A stretch of DNA of 64,000 nucleotides, from NCBI GenBank assembly GCA_964019135.1, contig OZ025257.1, positions 24,350,352 to 24,414,351 on the forward strand, given 5' to 3'. Shown here piece after piece: positions 32,939-44,651 of the stretch. The notes beneath the pieces were generated by a model, which worked only from the letters and a program-made list of their open reading frames with translations, made no database searches and had not been told where the DNA came from. Origin of the DNA: Arenicola marina. Lineage: Eukaryota; Annelida; Polychaeta; Arenicolidae. Positions within the stretch are counted from its first letter, which is position 1. Every line of letters begins with the position of its first letter. The position numbers and the translations under genes are program-made.

Positions 32939-35372
32939 GGGTCAGTGAAAGTGGCTCAAGGGTCAGTGAAGGTGGCTCAAGGGCCCAAGGGTCAGTGAAG
33001 GTGGCTCAAGGGCCCAAGGGTCAGTGAAGGTGGCTCAAGGGCCCAAGGGTCAGTGAAGGTGGCTCAAGGGCCCAAGGGTCAGTGAAGGTGGCTCAAGGGC
33101 CCAAGGGTCAGTGAAGGTGGCTCAAGGGCCCAAGGGTCAGTGAAGGTGGCTCAAGGGCCCAAGGGTCAGTGAAGGTGGCTCAAGGGCCCAAGGGTCAGTG
33201 AAGGTGGCTCAAGGGCCCAAGGGTCAGTGAAGGTGGCTCAAGGGCCCAAGGGTCAGTGAAGGTGGCTCAAGGGCCCAAGGGTCAGTGAAGGTGGCTCAAG
33301 GGCCCAAGGGTCAGTGAAGGTGGCTCAAGGGTCAGTGAAGGTGGCTCAAGGGCCCAAGGGTCAGTGAAGGTGGCTCAAGGGTCAGTGAAGGTGGCTCAAG
33401 GGCCCAAGGGTCAGTGAAGGTGGCTCAAGGGCCCAAGGGTCAGTGAAGGTGGCTCAAGGGCCCAAGGGTCAGTGAAGGTGGCTCAAGGGCCCAAGGGTCA
33501 GTGAAGGTGGCTCAAGGGCCCAAGGGTCAGTGAAGGTGGCTCAAGGGCCCAAGGGTCAGTGAAGGTGGCTCAAGGGCCCAAGGGTCAGTGAAGGTGGCTC
33601 AAGGGCCCAAGGGTCAGTGAAGGTGGCTCAAGGGCCCAAGGGTCAGTGAAGGTGGCTCAAGGGCCCAAGGGTCAGTGAAGGTGGCTCAAGGGCCCAAGGG
33701 TCAGTGAAGGTGGCTCAAGGGCCCAAGGGTCAGTGAAGGTGGCCCAAGGGTCAGTGAAGGTGGCCCAAGGGTCAGTGAAGGTGGCTCAAGGGCCCAAGGG
33801 TCAGTGAAGGTGGCTCAAGGGCCCAAGGGTCAGTGAAGGTGGCTCAAGGGCCCAAGGGTCAGTGAAGGTGGCTCAAGGGCCCAAGGGTCAGTGAAGGTGG
33901 CTCAAGGGCCCAAGGGTCAGTGAAGGTGGCTCAAGGGCCCAAGGGTCAGTGAAGGTGGCCCAAGGGCCCAAGGGTCAGTGAAGGTGGCCCAAGGGCCCAA
34001 GGGTCAGTGAAGGTGGCTCAAGGGCCCAAGGGTCAGTGAAGGTGGCTCAAGGGCCCAAGAGTCAGTGAAGGTGGCTCAAGGGCCCAAGAGTCAGTGAAGG
34101 TGGCTCAAGGGCCCAAGAGTCAGTGAAGGTGGCTCAAGGGCCCAAGGGTCAGTGAAGGTGGCTCAAGGGCCCAAGGGTCAGTGAAGGTGGCTCAAGGGCC
34201 CAAGGGTCAGTGAAGGTGGCTCAAGGGCCCAAGGGTCAGTGAAGGTGGCTCAAGGGCCCAAGGGTCAGTGAAGGTGGCTCAAGGGCCCAAGGGTCAGTGA
34301 AGGTGGCTCAAGGGCCCAAGGGTCAGTGAAGGTGGCTCAAGGGCCCAAGGGTCAGTGAAGGTGGCTCAAGGGCCCAAGGGTCAGTGAAGGTGGCTCAAGG
34401 GCCCAAGGGTCAGTGAAGGTGGCTCAAGGGCCCAAGGGTCAGTGAAGGTGGCTCAAGGGCCCAAGGGTCAGTGAAGGTGGCTCAAGGGCCCAAGGGTCAG
34501 TGAAGGTGGCTCAAGGGCCCAAGGGTCAGTGAAGGTGGCTCAAGGGCCCAAGGGTCAGTGAAGGTGGCTCAAGGGCCCAAGGGTCAGTGAAGGTGGCTCA
34601 AGGGCCCAAGGGTCAGTGAAGGTGGCTCAAGGGCCCAAGGGTCAGTGAAGGTGGCTCAAGGGCCCAAGGGTCAGTGAAGGTGGCTCAAGGGCCCAAGGGT
34701 CAGTGAAGGTGGCTCAAGGGCCCAAGGGTCAGTGAAGGTGGCTCAAGGGCCCAAGGGTCAGTGAAGGTGGCTCAAGGGCCCCAAGGGGCAGTGAAGGTGG
34801 CTCAAGGGCCCCAAGGGGCAGTGAAGGTGGCTCAAGGGCCCCAAGGGGCAGTGAAGGTGGCTCAAGGGCCCCAAGGGGCAGTGAAGGTGGCTCAAGGCCC
34901 CCAAGGGGCAGTGAAGGTGGCTCAAGGCCCCCAAGGGGCAGTGAAGGTGGCTCAAGGCCCCAAGGGGCAGTGAAGGTGGCTCAAGGCCCCAAGGGGCAGT
35001 GAAGGTGGCTCAAGGCCCCAAGGGGCAGTGAAGGTGGCTCAAGGCCCCAAGGGGCAGTGAAGGTGGCTCAAGGCCCCAAGGGGCAGTGAAGGTGGCTCAA
35101 GGCCCCAAGGGTCAGTGAAGGTGGCTCAAGGCCCCAAGGGTCAGTGAAGGTGGCTCAAGGCCCCAAGGGTCAGTGAAGGTGGCTCAAGGCCCCAAGGGTC
35201 AGTGAAGGTGGCTCAAGGCCCCAAGGGTCAGTGAAGGTGGCTCAAGGCCCCAAGGGTCAGTGAAGGTGGCTCAAGGCCCCAAGGGTCAGTGAAGGTGGCT
35301 CAAGGCCCCAAGGGTCAGTGAAGGTGGCTCAAGGCCCCAAGGGTCAGTGAAGGTGGCTCAAGGGTCAGGGAA
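32939..35372. repeat. Minisatellite in intron 5 of A2 (29-bp units)
   Basis: About 2.43 kb, mostly 29-bp units that end in gggcccaa rather than the tgacccaa of A1. A block near 34760-35100 changes to ggggcagtgaagg with ccccaag spacers, then to 27-28-bp units with gccccaagggtcag up to the end. Both ends match the ends of the A1 array. Confidence 0.97.
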
Positions 35373-37059
35373 GGAGGAACAAGGCTGGCTGTAACCAGAC
35401 GCCAACCCAAGGCTGGCCAGTCAAAGAGAAGCTGTGGTGGACGGTTTACCATCTGGTGCACTTACTGAAGAACGAGATGAAGCCAGAGACTAAATCTTCA
35501 GACGCCATGGCTTCAGTCAGTCCGATGACGACCTCAGCCACCTCAGGAAGGCCCTTCATCAACTTCCGCGTCACCATAACCTTGATGGGGGCCGGCAAGG
35601 TCAAGCTCTGCAAGGACGCTTCAAAGCCACCTTCCAAGAAGTCTACGATGGCCCCAATTCCGGCTTCAATCTGTGGGAGGGCGGCCGACAAGTCGCAAGT
35701 GATCCGTCCTGTGGCGAATGGAGCCATGTACTTGTGGATGGAGATGGCCACCATCTGGAAGAGCTCGCCTACTGGTCTCTCCAGGAAGAGTTCCTGGCTT
35801 ATTAAAGCCTGAATTTCATCAAAGAGGCCATCCATCGGGATATCTCCTGGGGAAGGACAAAACTGCATTCAGGCTTGTATTCATCGTATAAAACAGGAAT
35901 GCACGACACAAATATTTGACCAGAAGTAGAACTAATTTCAAAGATTTAGGTCACCTTGGCATATTAAAGTGATGGTTACCAGATAGTTAGAAGGGGGGCG
36001 GGGGGTTCTCACCGATGGCAGATTCGAATACCATTACTTTCTCCTGCAGTGCTGCAGAGATGAAGTCCACCACCTCCTTCATGTGGGCCGCCACGTCCAC
36101 CATGGACGGCTTCTTGCCCATCCCACCACCATGACCTCCCTTGCGACGCGCAATCATCTCTTCCACGGATTCAATGGATTCCATCGACTCCCCGCTAGCC
36201 TTGCCAGGCTTCAGATGGTGCAGATGGTCGATTTCACCAATCTCCTTCCCGGCCAGCAGCATATCCTCCACCACCAGGTTCCGCACCAGATGTTCCACAA
36301 AGCCTGGAAGCAGAAGGAAGGAATTGCCCATTGCACGGCTACCAGTGGAATAACGAATGGAATAAACTAGAATTCATGTCAGTTGCTGGAGAAAGAAGCT
36401 CACTTACCGATGACGGCATGCACTGCAACCGCTTGTCCGCAGGCACCATCTTTTCAGCCACGGTGGCGGCAATGATTTCAAATGCTTTCCAAGTCTTTAC
36501 CGGATCCACAGCAGTCATAGGCATCGTGTAGTCTACCCCGACGGCATCCAGCTTATCCGCCAATGCAACTGCCACTATAAAAACATGTAACGTTATCTTC
36601 GCAAGCTATCAATGGTATAGACGGAGAATATACGAGAATATATTTAGAGGGAGTTATCTTACTTAAAGATGCCACGGTCTTCGAACAGTCATTATTAGAA
36701 GCACCAACGGAAGTTATTCAACTGGCTAACTGTATATTCGTAAATAAAAATAAATAAATGTTTGGCTTTCTCAATAACAGCTTCATGCTCACGGTCGTTG
36801 CCCACCGGGGCCAGCAGAGTGACCAGCTCAGAGTTGGTGCGGCGGAAAAGGCGGATGCGTCCACCTAAGACGAAAGGTCATGAACCCCACATTAAGCATA
36901 AACATCCACTAAAGCACAAATTTTGTCTTCCATCAATATATATGTATATAAAAAAAAACTAAGCTAATCACAAAGATAAATTGCATAGATTTACTCAACC
37001 CATTGCTTACCATGAACGACGGCGGCCATGCAGATCAGAGTTAGAAGAAACAGCTTCAT

Positions 37060-37270
37060 GGTGACGTCGGGAGGTCTGAAGAGACTGGAAGAGGACGATC
37101 GATGGTCACAGGGGCTGAGTGATGACAGGTGGAGACGGACCCCTTTTATAGCCCCCTGTTGTGAGTTGTCTCAGAGAGGAGTGGCGTCTGGTTGAAGCTC
37201 ATTGGATGAAGCATGCCCAGAGGAGTGGTGGGTACCCAGGTACCGAGAGGTATGGAAAGCCATGACGTGT
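37060..37270 (-). promoter_or_regulatory. Promoter of A2
   Basis: The same layout as A1: TATAAAA (37144-37150), CCAAT (37201-37205) and a CRE-like site next to the ATG that has one mismatch (cgacgtca). Similarity to A1 stays high to about 37270. Confidence 0.7.
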
Positions 37271-37890
37271 CCAATCTGAAAAATTGTTGGTAAAATGCTA
37301 ATTATACATTGCGACATGTTCGTATTTTCCGTCATATTACCTTTCATTCGATAGTTACTTTCGGCCTTAGCCTCACCTGGGAGCTCCATTATATCTTTTT
37401 TGTCGGCTACTTCTTCAATGCATTCGCATACTCGCCCGCCAGGGCGGCGCTCGCAAATTGATGGGACCAATGCTCCGCGTATTTCTACAAATGAGTGCCG
37501 GGGAGTCTAATAACCTAATAACACAAGGTACCCTATTTAAACAAAGTAAACAGTTCCCTCTCAGTTTGTCAAAATGCTGCACTGACGTATTAAATACGCC
37601 AGGTTCCCTACGGTGACACGAAGACTTTTTCAAGAGGCAATGTATTGCCGGGTTGTGCGTCACATGACGTCTCGAGTTCGTGCATTACTTCAATCAATTA
37701 AATCTCTTCTGTAGTATGACGTCAGTTTATGAAATAATGGTTATGCTTTAGTGTCAAAAATGATTGACGGCTGACAATTGGGTGAGTTCTTGTGTGCGAG
37801 CCTAGTAGTCGGAGTACGCGGAACGCATAACCGAACGCGGAGATTGTGTGGTCCGATAGCGCCGTCACGTGGAGCAATTTACTCTCGGAT
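37271..37890. repeat. Upstream flank of A2
   Basis: Diverged counterpart of 30316-31000. It lacks the TTAA element. Sequence at 37816-37885 is also found in the intron 7 element of A2. Confidence 0.6.
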
Positions 37891-39367
37891 ATCTTCTAGA
37901 TGTACTAGTTAAAGAACGAGCTGGAGTGCATTCTCTAAAATCAAGCACGAGACGCGAAAGCGTCGAGTGGTTTATTTGGTGTACTGGGAATAGGGCATAT
38001 AGCAGTCTGCGAATTCCTCGATATTCGCGATATTACCATTAAGGCCTTTTTTTCGCGCCCAGATTTAAAATCTCCCAACCTTGGAGATTTGATATTACTC
38101 TCCCTAATTTTTGAGGATTCGCGATTCAGAAGGGGTATCCCCCGCCCCCTCTCTTTATTTCGAACTGGGAATGTTGATATTTGATAACCGGTAATCGGGA
38201 AATCGCTAATTTATATCATGTATCCGCCCTCATTATCACATGCAGGGAGTTCATCTTGTAACTCACTGTGAACTGTGAATAAAGATATGTATTCTTCATG
38301 ATCTGGGAACATGACCCCCCCTCCCCCTCCTTCGATGCCCGCAACCAGTGTCTGGGTCGCTTTGCCTCCTCTATCATAAAAGAACGAAACAATAATTGTT
38401 ATTATTGCGAGTTGATTATTGTGGTAACTGGTACAATAAGGCTGCACAGTTCTCACGGGTTCTATTTCCGGTTTAGGTGCCTTGGGGACAAAAAAACCCC
38501 CCACAAAAAACACGTGCTCTAAGAACGAGTGTCCATCACGCTGGTTCCCTGCTACAGCTGCGGGACGCGCACTCATTGTAGTCAATGTTTCAGCTTTGGG
38601 AACCGGCTGGCTGCGCGGTTTAATTGCGCGTAAGCAAACGAGTGAGTGTCAAAGTGTATTTTATTTGTTTTGATCCAGGCATTCTTAACTATAAACTACA
38701 AAACTACAAACTAGCCGGGACGGGACCGGTTATTGCAGCTTACATCATGGGGATCGATTGTTTTCTAAATAACTAAACGTAGCGGCAAGATATAGTTAAA
38801 GATAAGACATTGATCTTCCATAATGCATGTGGTCCGTTCGATGGTACCATTGGAAGCGTTGTATTTTGAGGCAAATCGTCGATGTGTACATTTCGTCGAC
38901 AAATGGGGCACCATTGTGTTCGCCTGCTCAGTCTCCGCCAGCTCATACTATGTTTTTTTACGTAACCATAGACATGATGAATACCGAGTGCAGTCATGCG
39001 AGTCATGGTGAGTATTTCGCCATACGACAGGAAAAGCCCCACGCAACCGATTAGCTCACCTGACACCGAGCCTGGAGTCAGAGTATAATCGTCTCATCTC
39101 TTCCAGGAAGAGAAGAGCTCATCCAAGAATAAAAAATATGAGCGATGAATCGATCCGACAAGTTGGAAGAGTAGTTTCAATACGGTCAACGCAAACTCAC
39201 ATATAGCTCACAATTTTGAACGGGGCACATCGGCATACCGAAATGATGCGCGCGCACCCATACCAGGGTGAAGGAAGGGTCGGGCGGTGAACCGAGGCGT
39301 AATGTGCGTATTCGGTCCACCCTAGGGATACACCCGGGTTACCAAAGAAATGCGCCCAGTGTCACAT
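37891..39367. other. Spacer between A2 and block R
   Basis: Not duplicated in the window except 38160-38325, a second member of the gtgaactgggaa repeat (14700-14880). Near 38010-38120 an imperfect palindrome with ttcgcgat motifs suggests a MITE. No gene is supported; the frames at 38773-39066 lack recognisable domains. Confidence 0.55.
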
Positions 39368-39467
39368 TGGCATATCGTCCTTGGTCTGATTTGACTCTCA
39401 GTTAAAGGCACCTGTAACTCGCTAATTCTCGCGCCGTATACATGTGGATCATCTTTGATTGGTTGGT

Positions 39468-39668
39468 TGGTTATTCAGGACGCTTTAACCACGTTTGGTC
39501 ATATCGCGTCAATGGGGGAAGGAAGGGAAAGTGGAGCCATGTCCCCGGGGATAACCTCCTACTCTTTACGAAGGAAGACATGGGATCTTTATCCTGCGAC
39601 CACACAGACATGGCCAGAGCAGGGCTCGAACCATCGATCCACGTGCGGTTAGGCTCTCAGATGGCCAG
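39468..39668 (-). mobile_element. SINE copy 1 (R)
   Basis: Counterpart of 130-330, unchanged in head and body. Confidence 0.7.
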
Positions 39669-42225
39669 AGCACTCAATGCGGGATTATCTTTGGAGATGG
39701 GATAAATTAGCTTCAGCGACTCGTGTTTAAGGTAGTACGCGGGATCCCCGTGATGTACTAGAGAGTACTATTTATTTGTGACCGTTTCTCGATCTTGCGA
39801 GCATTTTTTCTTTTTGATATCTCAAGATTAAGTTAATGTATATAACAGTGTAAAATTACACAATATCCATGTTCATTTCCGAAAAAACGAGGCAGGCCTA
39901 TTTATTTCTTCTTCTTAATTAATTGAACAGGCAACGAGCAAGCTTGTTACAGACAATTTTGTATTAATTTTGTCTGAGCAGTTTTTTTTCTGTTGAATAT
40001 TTCGTGTGGAAATTTCGAAATTCTTCATCGACAGCCATTATAACATTAGGTGTGACCCATTTTTTTTTTACAGAAGAGTAGGTAGGAGATATCTTTTTTA
40101 CTTTATTTTATCATTTTGATTACACATTACTAGAAGTCGAAGCAAATTGATGAACACCGCCAATCAATCATCTTTAACACGATAAAATCCACGTTAATAT
40201 AGCAATAGTCAGGTACAAAGGCAACTCAACGATGGTGGTATATCTTAGCACACTTTTATTTCCAGCCTTCATATCAATGCTATTCTATGGTGTATATTCA
40301 CATAATAATAGATTGACTAAATGTGTTATCTGTGGAACTAACGTTACAATAATCGTGGCTCCCCATACGTCGCTCGCGTTGGAGATTATAGCCAGGAACA
40401 CTGAACATGACATTTATCACAAAGTATTTCTCACGGTGCCATTTCTATCTGCCAGCTTATTATTATATTAAGTTTAATATTGGAATTTTCCTTCTCGTAT
40501 ACATGCGTAAAGTGAACACGAATAATAAGTTGCATCTGTTATTCAATATATAAACGCTAGACACGGATAACTTTTCATTCACGGCGTAAAATACACGACG
40601 AGGAGAAAAATAGGAACGATTTGTCAACTTTTCAACATTGGTCCTAAGTTTGTTAGGCATTACCGAATTACCCATACACTTACAACTACGGTACAAAATA
40701 TACACATTACCATGACGACATCACCATGACGACAGGACTCCGACGACGAAACCGATAACAATGAAAGCATGGCGCAAATGAACGTAGGTATAAAATCCGA
40801 CATGCATTATATACAATATGAGAATCAACTCTGCATCTCATGGGATACTACATATAAACTGAACCATTTGTGGGAAGCAATAGCTGGTTATTTTGATTCT
40901 TTACATGCATACCAGTGCAGCCCAGAGGTACGTACAGCCCGAAATCGGCCAAAGAACAAAGGAAAAACTTGTGTCGACCTCCAGTCACAGAGAGATATAT
41001 ATCACTGGAATAAACCATGAGGCGAGGGCAATAAATGTGTGTTTGCCTCAACGCAAAACCATCACGATGTCCATGAGATTTCTCCACCATTATGTCATGG
41101 GAAGTCGAGGAGCGCAAAATAATAATTAAAACAAAATTACAAGTAAGCCTTGCCTTGCCAATGCCGGGTCAATCTACAAGGCACAATATACGTTTTCGTG
41201 AAATGAACTTTAAAACAATTGTAACCCCCGCAACTCAACGTAGGCGTAAACTGCGCCTCCTAGAAGCAATTAAGCAGTTTACGATGCCCCAAATCCCAAT
41301 AACAGCTCATGAAGCACGTGCATCGCGAACTAGTTAGACACAACTAAGCAGCGTTCAGAGGCACTTTTGCCCGGCGATGTGACACCAGATTCTTAATAAA
41401 CAAGAGAAAGCAAAAGGTAAACAGTATACACAACCACTGAAACACGTAATGCCACACAATTGTGTTCCCTTTTTCTACTCACACATAGACAAACCATTGT
41501 ATACATATACATATATATATATATATATATATGGACACGCACAGAAGAAGCTTTTGTGATGGAATGAAAATATCTAAACAAACACTACCTCGTTTTATTA
41601 AGTAACACCGTTGGTGTGAAACAGATTCTCCAAAAGGAATCTGCAATTAACATCCAGACATCCTATATTCACTAATTAAAGTAAAAACAGTAACTGAATC
41701 GGACATTTGTACCCTGGGCACCGACACCAAAAAAAAAATACCCAGAAGTATTTAACTCCGGCTATTTGTCATAGCAACTGCATACTTTTCACCTATTGAA
41801 AGATTCCAAGATTTGACGTTAGCTATCACTAAAGAGCTACTAAACATTGCAAATGTTCAGAGAAAAATCGTGAACAAATACAGGGAACATAAACAGGATG
41901 GAAGACATGAAAATCGGTGAGAGAATATATAATTGAATTCCCCGGAAAAATCGATCCGTAGGTAAAGTACTAAGCATAGCAATTAGTCGAAAGCGACAGT
42001 GACACCAAGCGCGTGACAAAGACGTGGCAAAGCCATCAAGAGCGAGAATGTAATTTGCACATTGGGCTCAAGGTGGAAAGTAAAGGGCATGAACGGGGGG
42101 CCGCTAGACATCGTATGTGATATGTTATTCGTATTAGTAGAATGGATCCTCGCTGGAAAGTTTAAAGTTTAGACAACGACATTGCTGGAACTAAGCTTTG
42201 CGGAACTTTCAAATGGGCGAGTTAA
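39669..42225. other. Intergenic DNA, copy R
   Basis: Counterpart of 340-2890 with scattered substitutions and small indels. The short frames change length between copies, for example a 3-bp insertion near 40465. No gene is supported. Confidence 0.55.
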
Positions 42226-43590
42226 AGTCCATCTCTTATGTCCTTTGTTACTTTGCACATATTTGATCCATTTGCACTATATTAACGATATTCCATACGC
42301 ACTGAATTTATTTGCCACCAATATTAACAATATTAGCCATTTTATCACAGACCTACCTAAAAAAGTAGAAGATAGACAGGGGCAACTTTTTCATTGATTC
42401 GTGACGTCACAAGATGAACCGGTTTCGTTGCGCAATACGGTAAACGCGACTTTTGAGCATGGCGTCTATAGGAGGGCCATCGTCCTTCCGCATCGATCGG
42501 GATGCAGCTATGCCAGCGCGATTATTTGTAATTAATCATAGTGAGGGTGAAGAAGAACAAGTGGAGGTATTCGGGCAACCGGAGCATGTGGTCTGCCGCC
42601 GTACGTATCGCTTCGAGCCATCTCGACTGGAGATTGCTAAGGAACTGTAAAAGTTGAAAACCTCAAAACGCCCTTCGCAAAACAGTAGTGCGAACGCCTC
42701 ATTCATAAAAAGTGATGCTTATTATATCATGGAATCTAGATCAAAAACCTACAAATATGTCTTATAATCAAATAAAATATTAATTGGGCGACCAGCAGAC
42801 AAATTGGTGAAAGCTACTTAGTTATTTGTCCCAACCGGACACCATAACGTTCGGGTTTCCACAGGTATTACTATAAAATGTACGTGATGAATAGTATGAC
42901 TAGATTAGTACGCTGCGTGTTTTTTGGGCTAGGCCGATAAATGCCGCCCTCCCTCCCTTTTGATGTGCATAAAGAACTTCTTTTAGTACATACATTTAAC
43001 CCTGGATCTAGATTGTATGTCTATGACTGGACGGACGTCCCCGAGACGGCCCGTCCCCTACTGTAGCCTAACCCACCGACTCCATTTTTGGGAAGAAACG
43101 TAGCCCGTAGGCTGGCAACACACTGGCAGTGGCAGTGACCACTGCATCTGTTTGTTTGCAGTAACAGGCTGTGAGTCATATGTCACGAATGTTGCTCTAA
43201 CCAACAAGGCCACACCTCTAATGTCATAGATCTAGGTCTATCTAGATCTACATGTGGCAAATGTTCATCATGAGTTAATGTTAACCGAAATAAACATCTA
43301 AGTTAGAGCTTCCCTGCTGCCCGTACATTCATTCAAACAGCGCGGGCAGTCGAAGCGAGCGAGGCGCACTCAAACCGGTTCATCTTGTGACGTCACAAAT
43401 CTCTACTCTGGGCGGGGGTTTGGAAATGGATCGTTCGCTGCTTGAGTTTATTTTGGTGACTTTAGATATTAATATTTATGGCATAAGAGACATTGTAAAA
43501 TAATTGCATCTAATAAATGGCTTTAGTAATCACTGGGAAATGTATATTTGGAAGTGGTTTTGTAACAAATACCCTCCCAAGAGATGGACT
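42226..43590. mobile_element. 1365-bp TTAA-flanked TIR element, only in block R
   Basis: Flanked by TTAA at 42222-42225 and 43591-43594. The ends agtccatctctt are perfect 12-bp inverted repeats. Block L has the empty site (gagTTAAcg at 2885-2893). Inside is a second, 29-bp inverted repeat pair (42397-42425 and 43372-43400) containing gtgacgtcacaagatgaacc, so the element is composite or nested. A 65-codon frame at 42453-42650 lies within the inner pair. The element is non-autonomous. Confidence 0.88.
42453..42650 (+). pseudogene. Possible transposon protein N-terminal fragment
   Basis: 65 codons, MASIGGPSSF...VCRRTYRFEPSRLEIAKEL. The YRFEP motif recalls the start of transposon-related proteins with a P2X7-like Cys domain in marine invertebrates, but this is from memory and weak. 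It stops before any conserved domain. Confidence 0.3.
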
Positions 43591-44175
43591 TTAACGAACG
43601 TACGTACGTCCTGGTGGAATAAACAACCTTTGACACAATTATTCGGGAGTTTATCACCTTCCCTGGCGACAAGACTTTGGGTTGTGACACATAGATATAA
43701 TGGGACATTTAGTTCTCGAGGCAATATTTACTGGAAGTAACACAACAAAATCCCAGCTGCAAAAACAACTCTAATCCCTTAAAGCTATTGAGGTAAGGTA
43801 AAACAAACTGATTCCCTCCCCCTGGTATATTCTTAAAGGTATTAGTCAATTATGACGGGAATAATATGAAGAACAAAAAAAGTTACGGAATAAAAGAAAA
43901 AACACACCGTTGATCAGCCAGCTAACTCTACAACATGTAGAGACCAGGGACTGTAAATATTACAGAGTTGGACATGCTTATTGACGAGAAGCGACATACA
44001 ATCTCGAGTTGTAGGACATATGGTCAACGCGTTAAAACACACCGCTAACAAAATACTGCGTACGCCACACTGAAGAAACTTGGGACAAAATCTGCAAGAC
44101 AAGACTACACACACTGGTGTGAAGCTATAATAATAGGTGATACCAAACGCGCCTTACCCCAGACATAACATAAAA

Positions 44176-44310
44176 CATACACACACATATATATAATGTA
44201 GATATATATATATACATATAATGTAGATATATATATACATATAATGTAGATATATATATATATAGATAATGTAGATATATATATATATAACGTAGATATA
44301 TATATAAAGT
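44176..44310. repeat. CA/TA microsatellite (R), expanded
   Basis: Contains four to five units of tatataatgtagata separated by TA runs, more than copy L at 3478-3562. Confidence 0.9.
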
Positions 44311-44651
44311 AGAGATCCAATTACGGTTGGAGTCTTCCTTCCAAGCCAGTTACATCATGCAAGGAGTTTGTTTATAAAGCTTGCGTACTATAAAGTTCTC
44401 TATATTATACCATTCGCCGCCAACTCATGACCCTCCACGCCCTCGTACCACACCGTACAGTTCAGAACACAGACACCAAATGTGACAGAACATTTTTCGG
44501 CGAGCTAAGGAGCCTTATAAAAATACCTATAGACACTTCCTATGCACATCTACAGCTCGACTGGCAGGCCTTGACCTCATCCGGGCCTCGCTCGGCGAAG
44601 CGGATATGACGTCAGCACACACAATGGTTATAAAAAAGGGTTGCTAGGTTA

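Larger units (their letters stand above)
31781..37059 (-). pseudogene. Gene A2, tandem paralog of A1 with frameshift
   Basis: Exons on the minus strand at 37011-37059, 36793-36864, 36408-36574, 36013-36303, 35466-35846, 32836-32922, 32655-32712 and 31781-31964. All splice sites and the signal peptide (MKLFLLTLICMAAVVHG) are kept, and exons 4-8 remain open. Exon 3 is 167 nt instead of 174: seven bases, including the codon for Cys88, are missing at 36440/36441. The shifted frame meets TGA at 36211-36213 in exon 4, leaving 126 residues. The sequon of A1 in exon 5 is also lost (N to D). Either a young pseudogene, a null allele or a sequencing error. Intron 5 has its own minisatellite and intron 7 a TIR element. 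The promoter and polyadenylation signal are intact. Confidence 0.85.

Noticed and set aside
38773-39066. Zinc-finger-like frame with CPICRRNVH
   Set aside because: Only one Cys pair, no second half of a RING or zinc finger, and overlapping equally long frames on the other strand.
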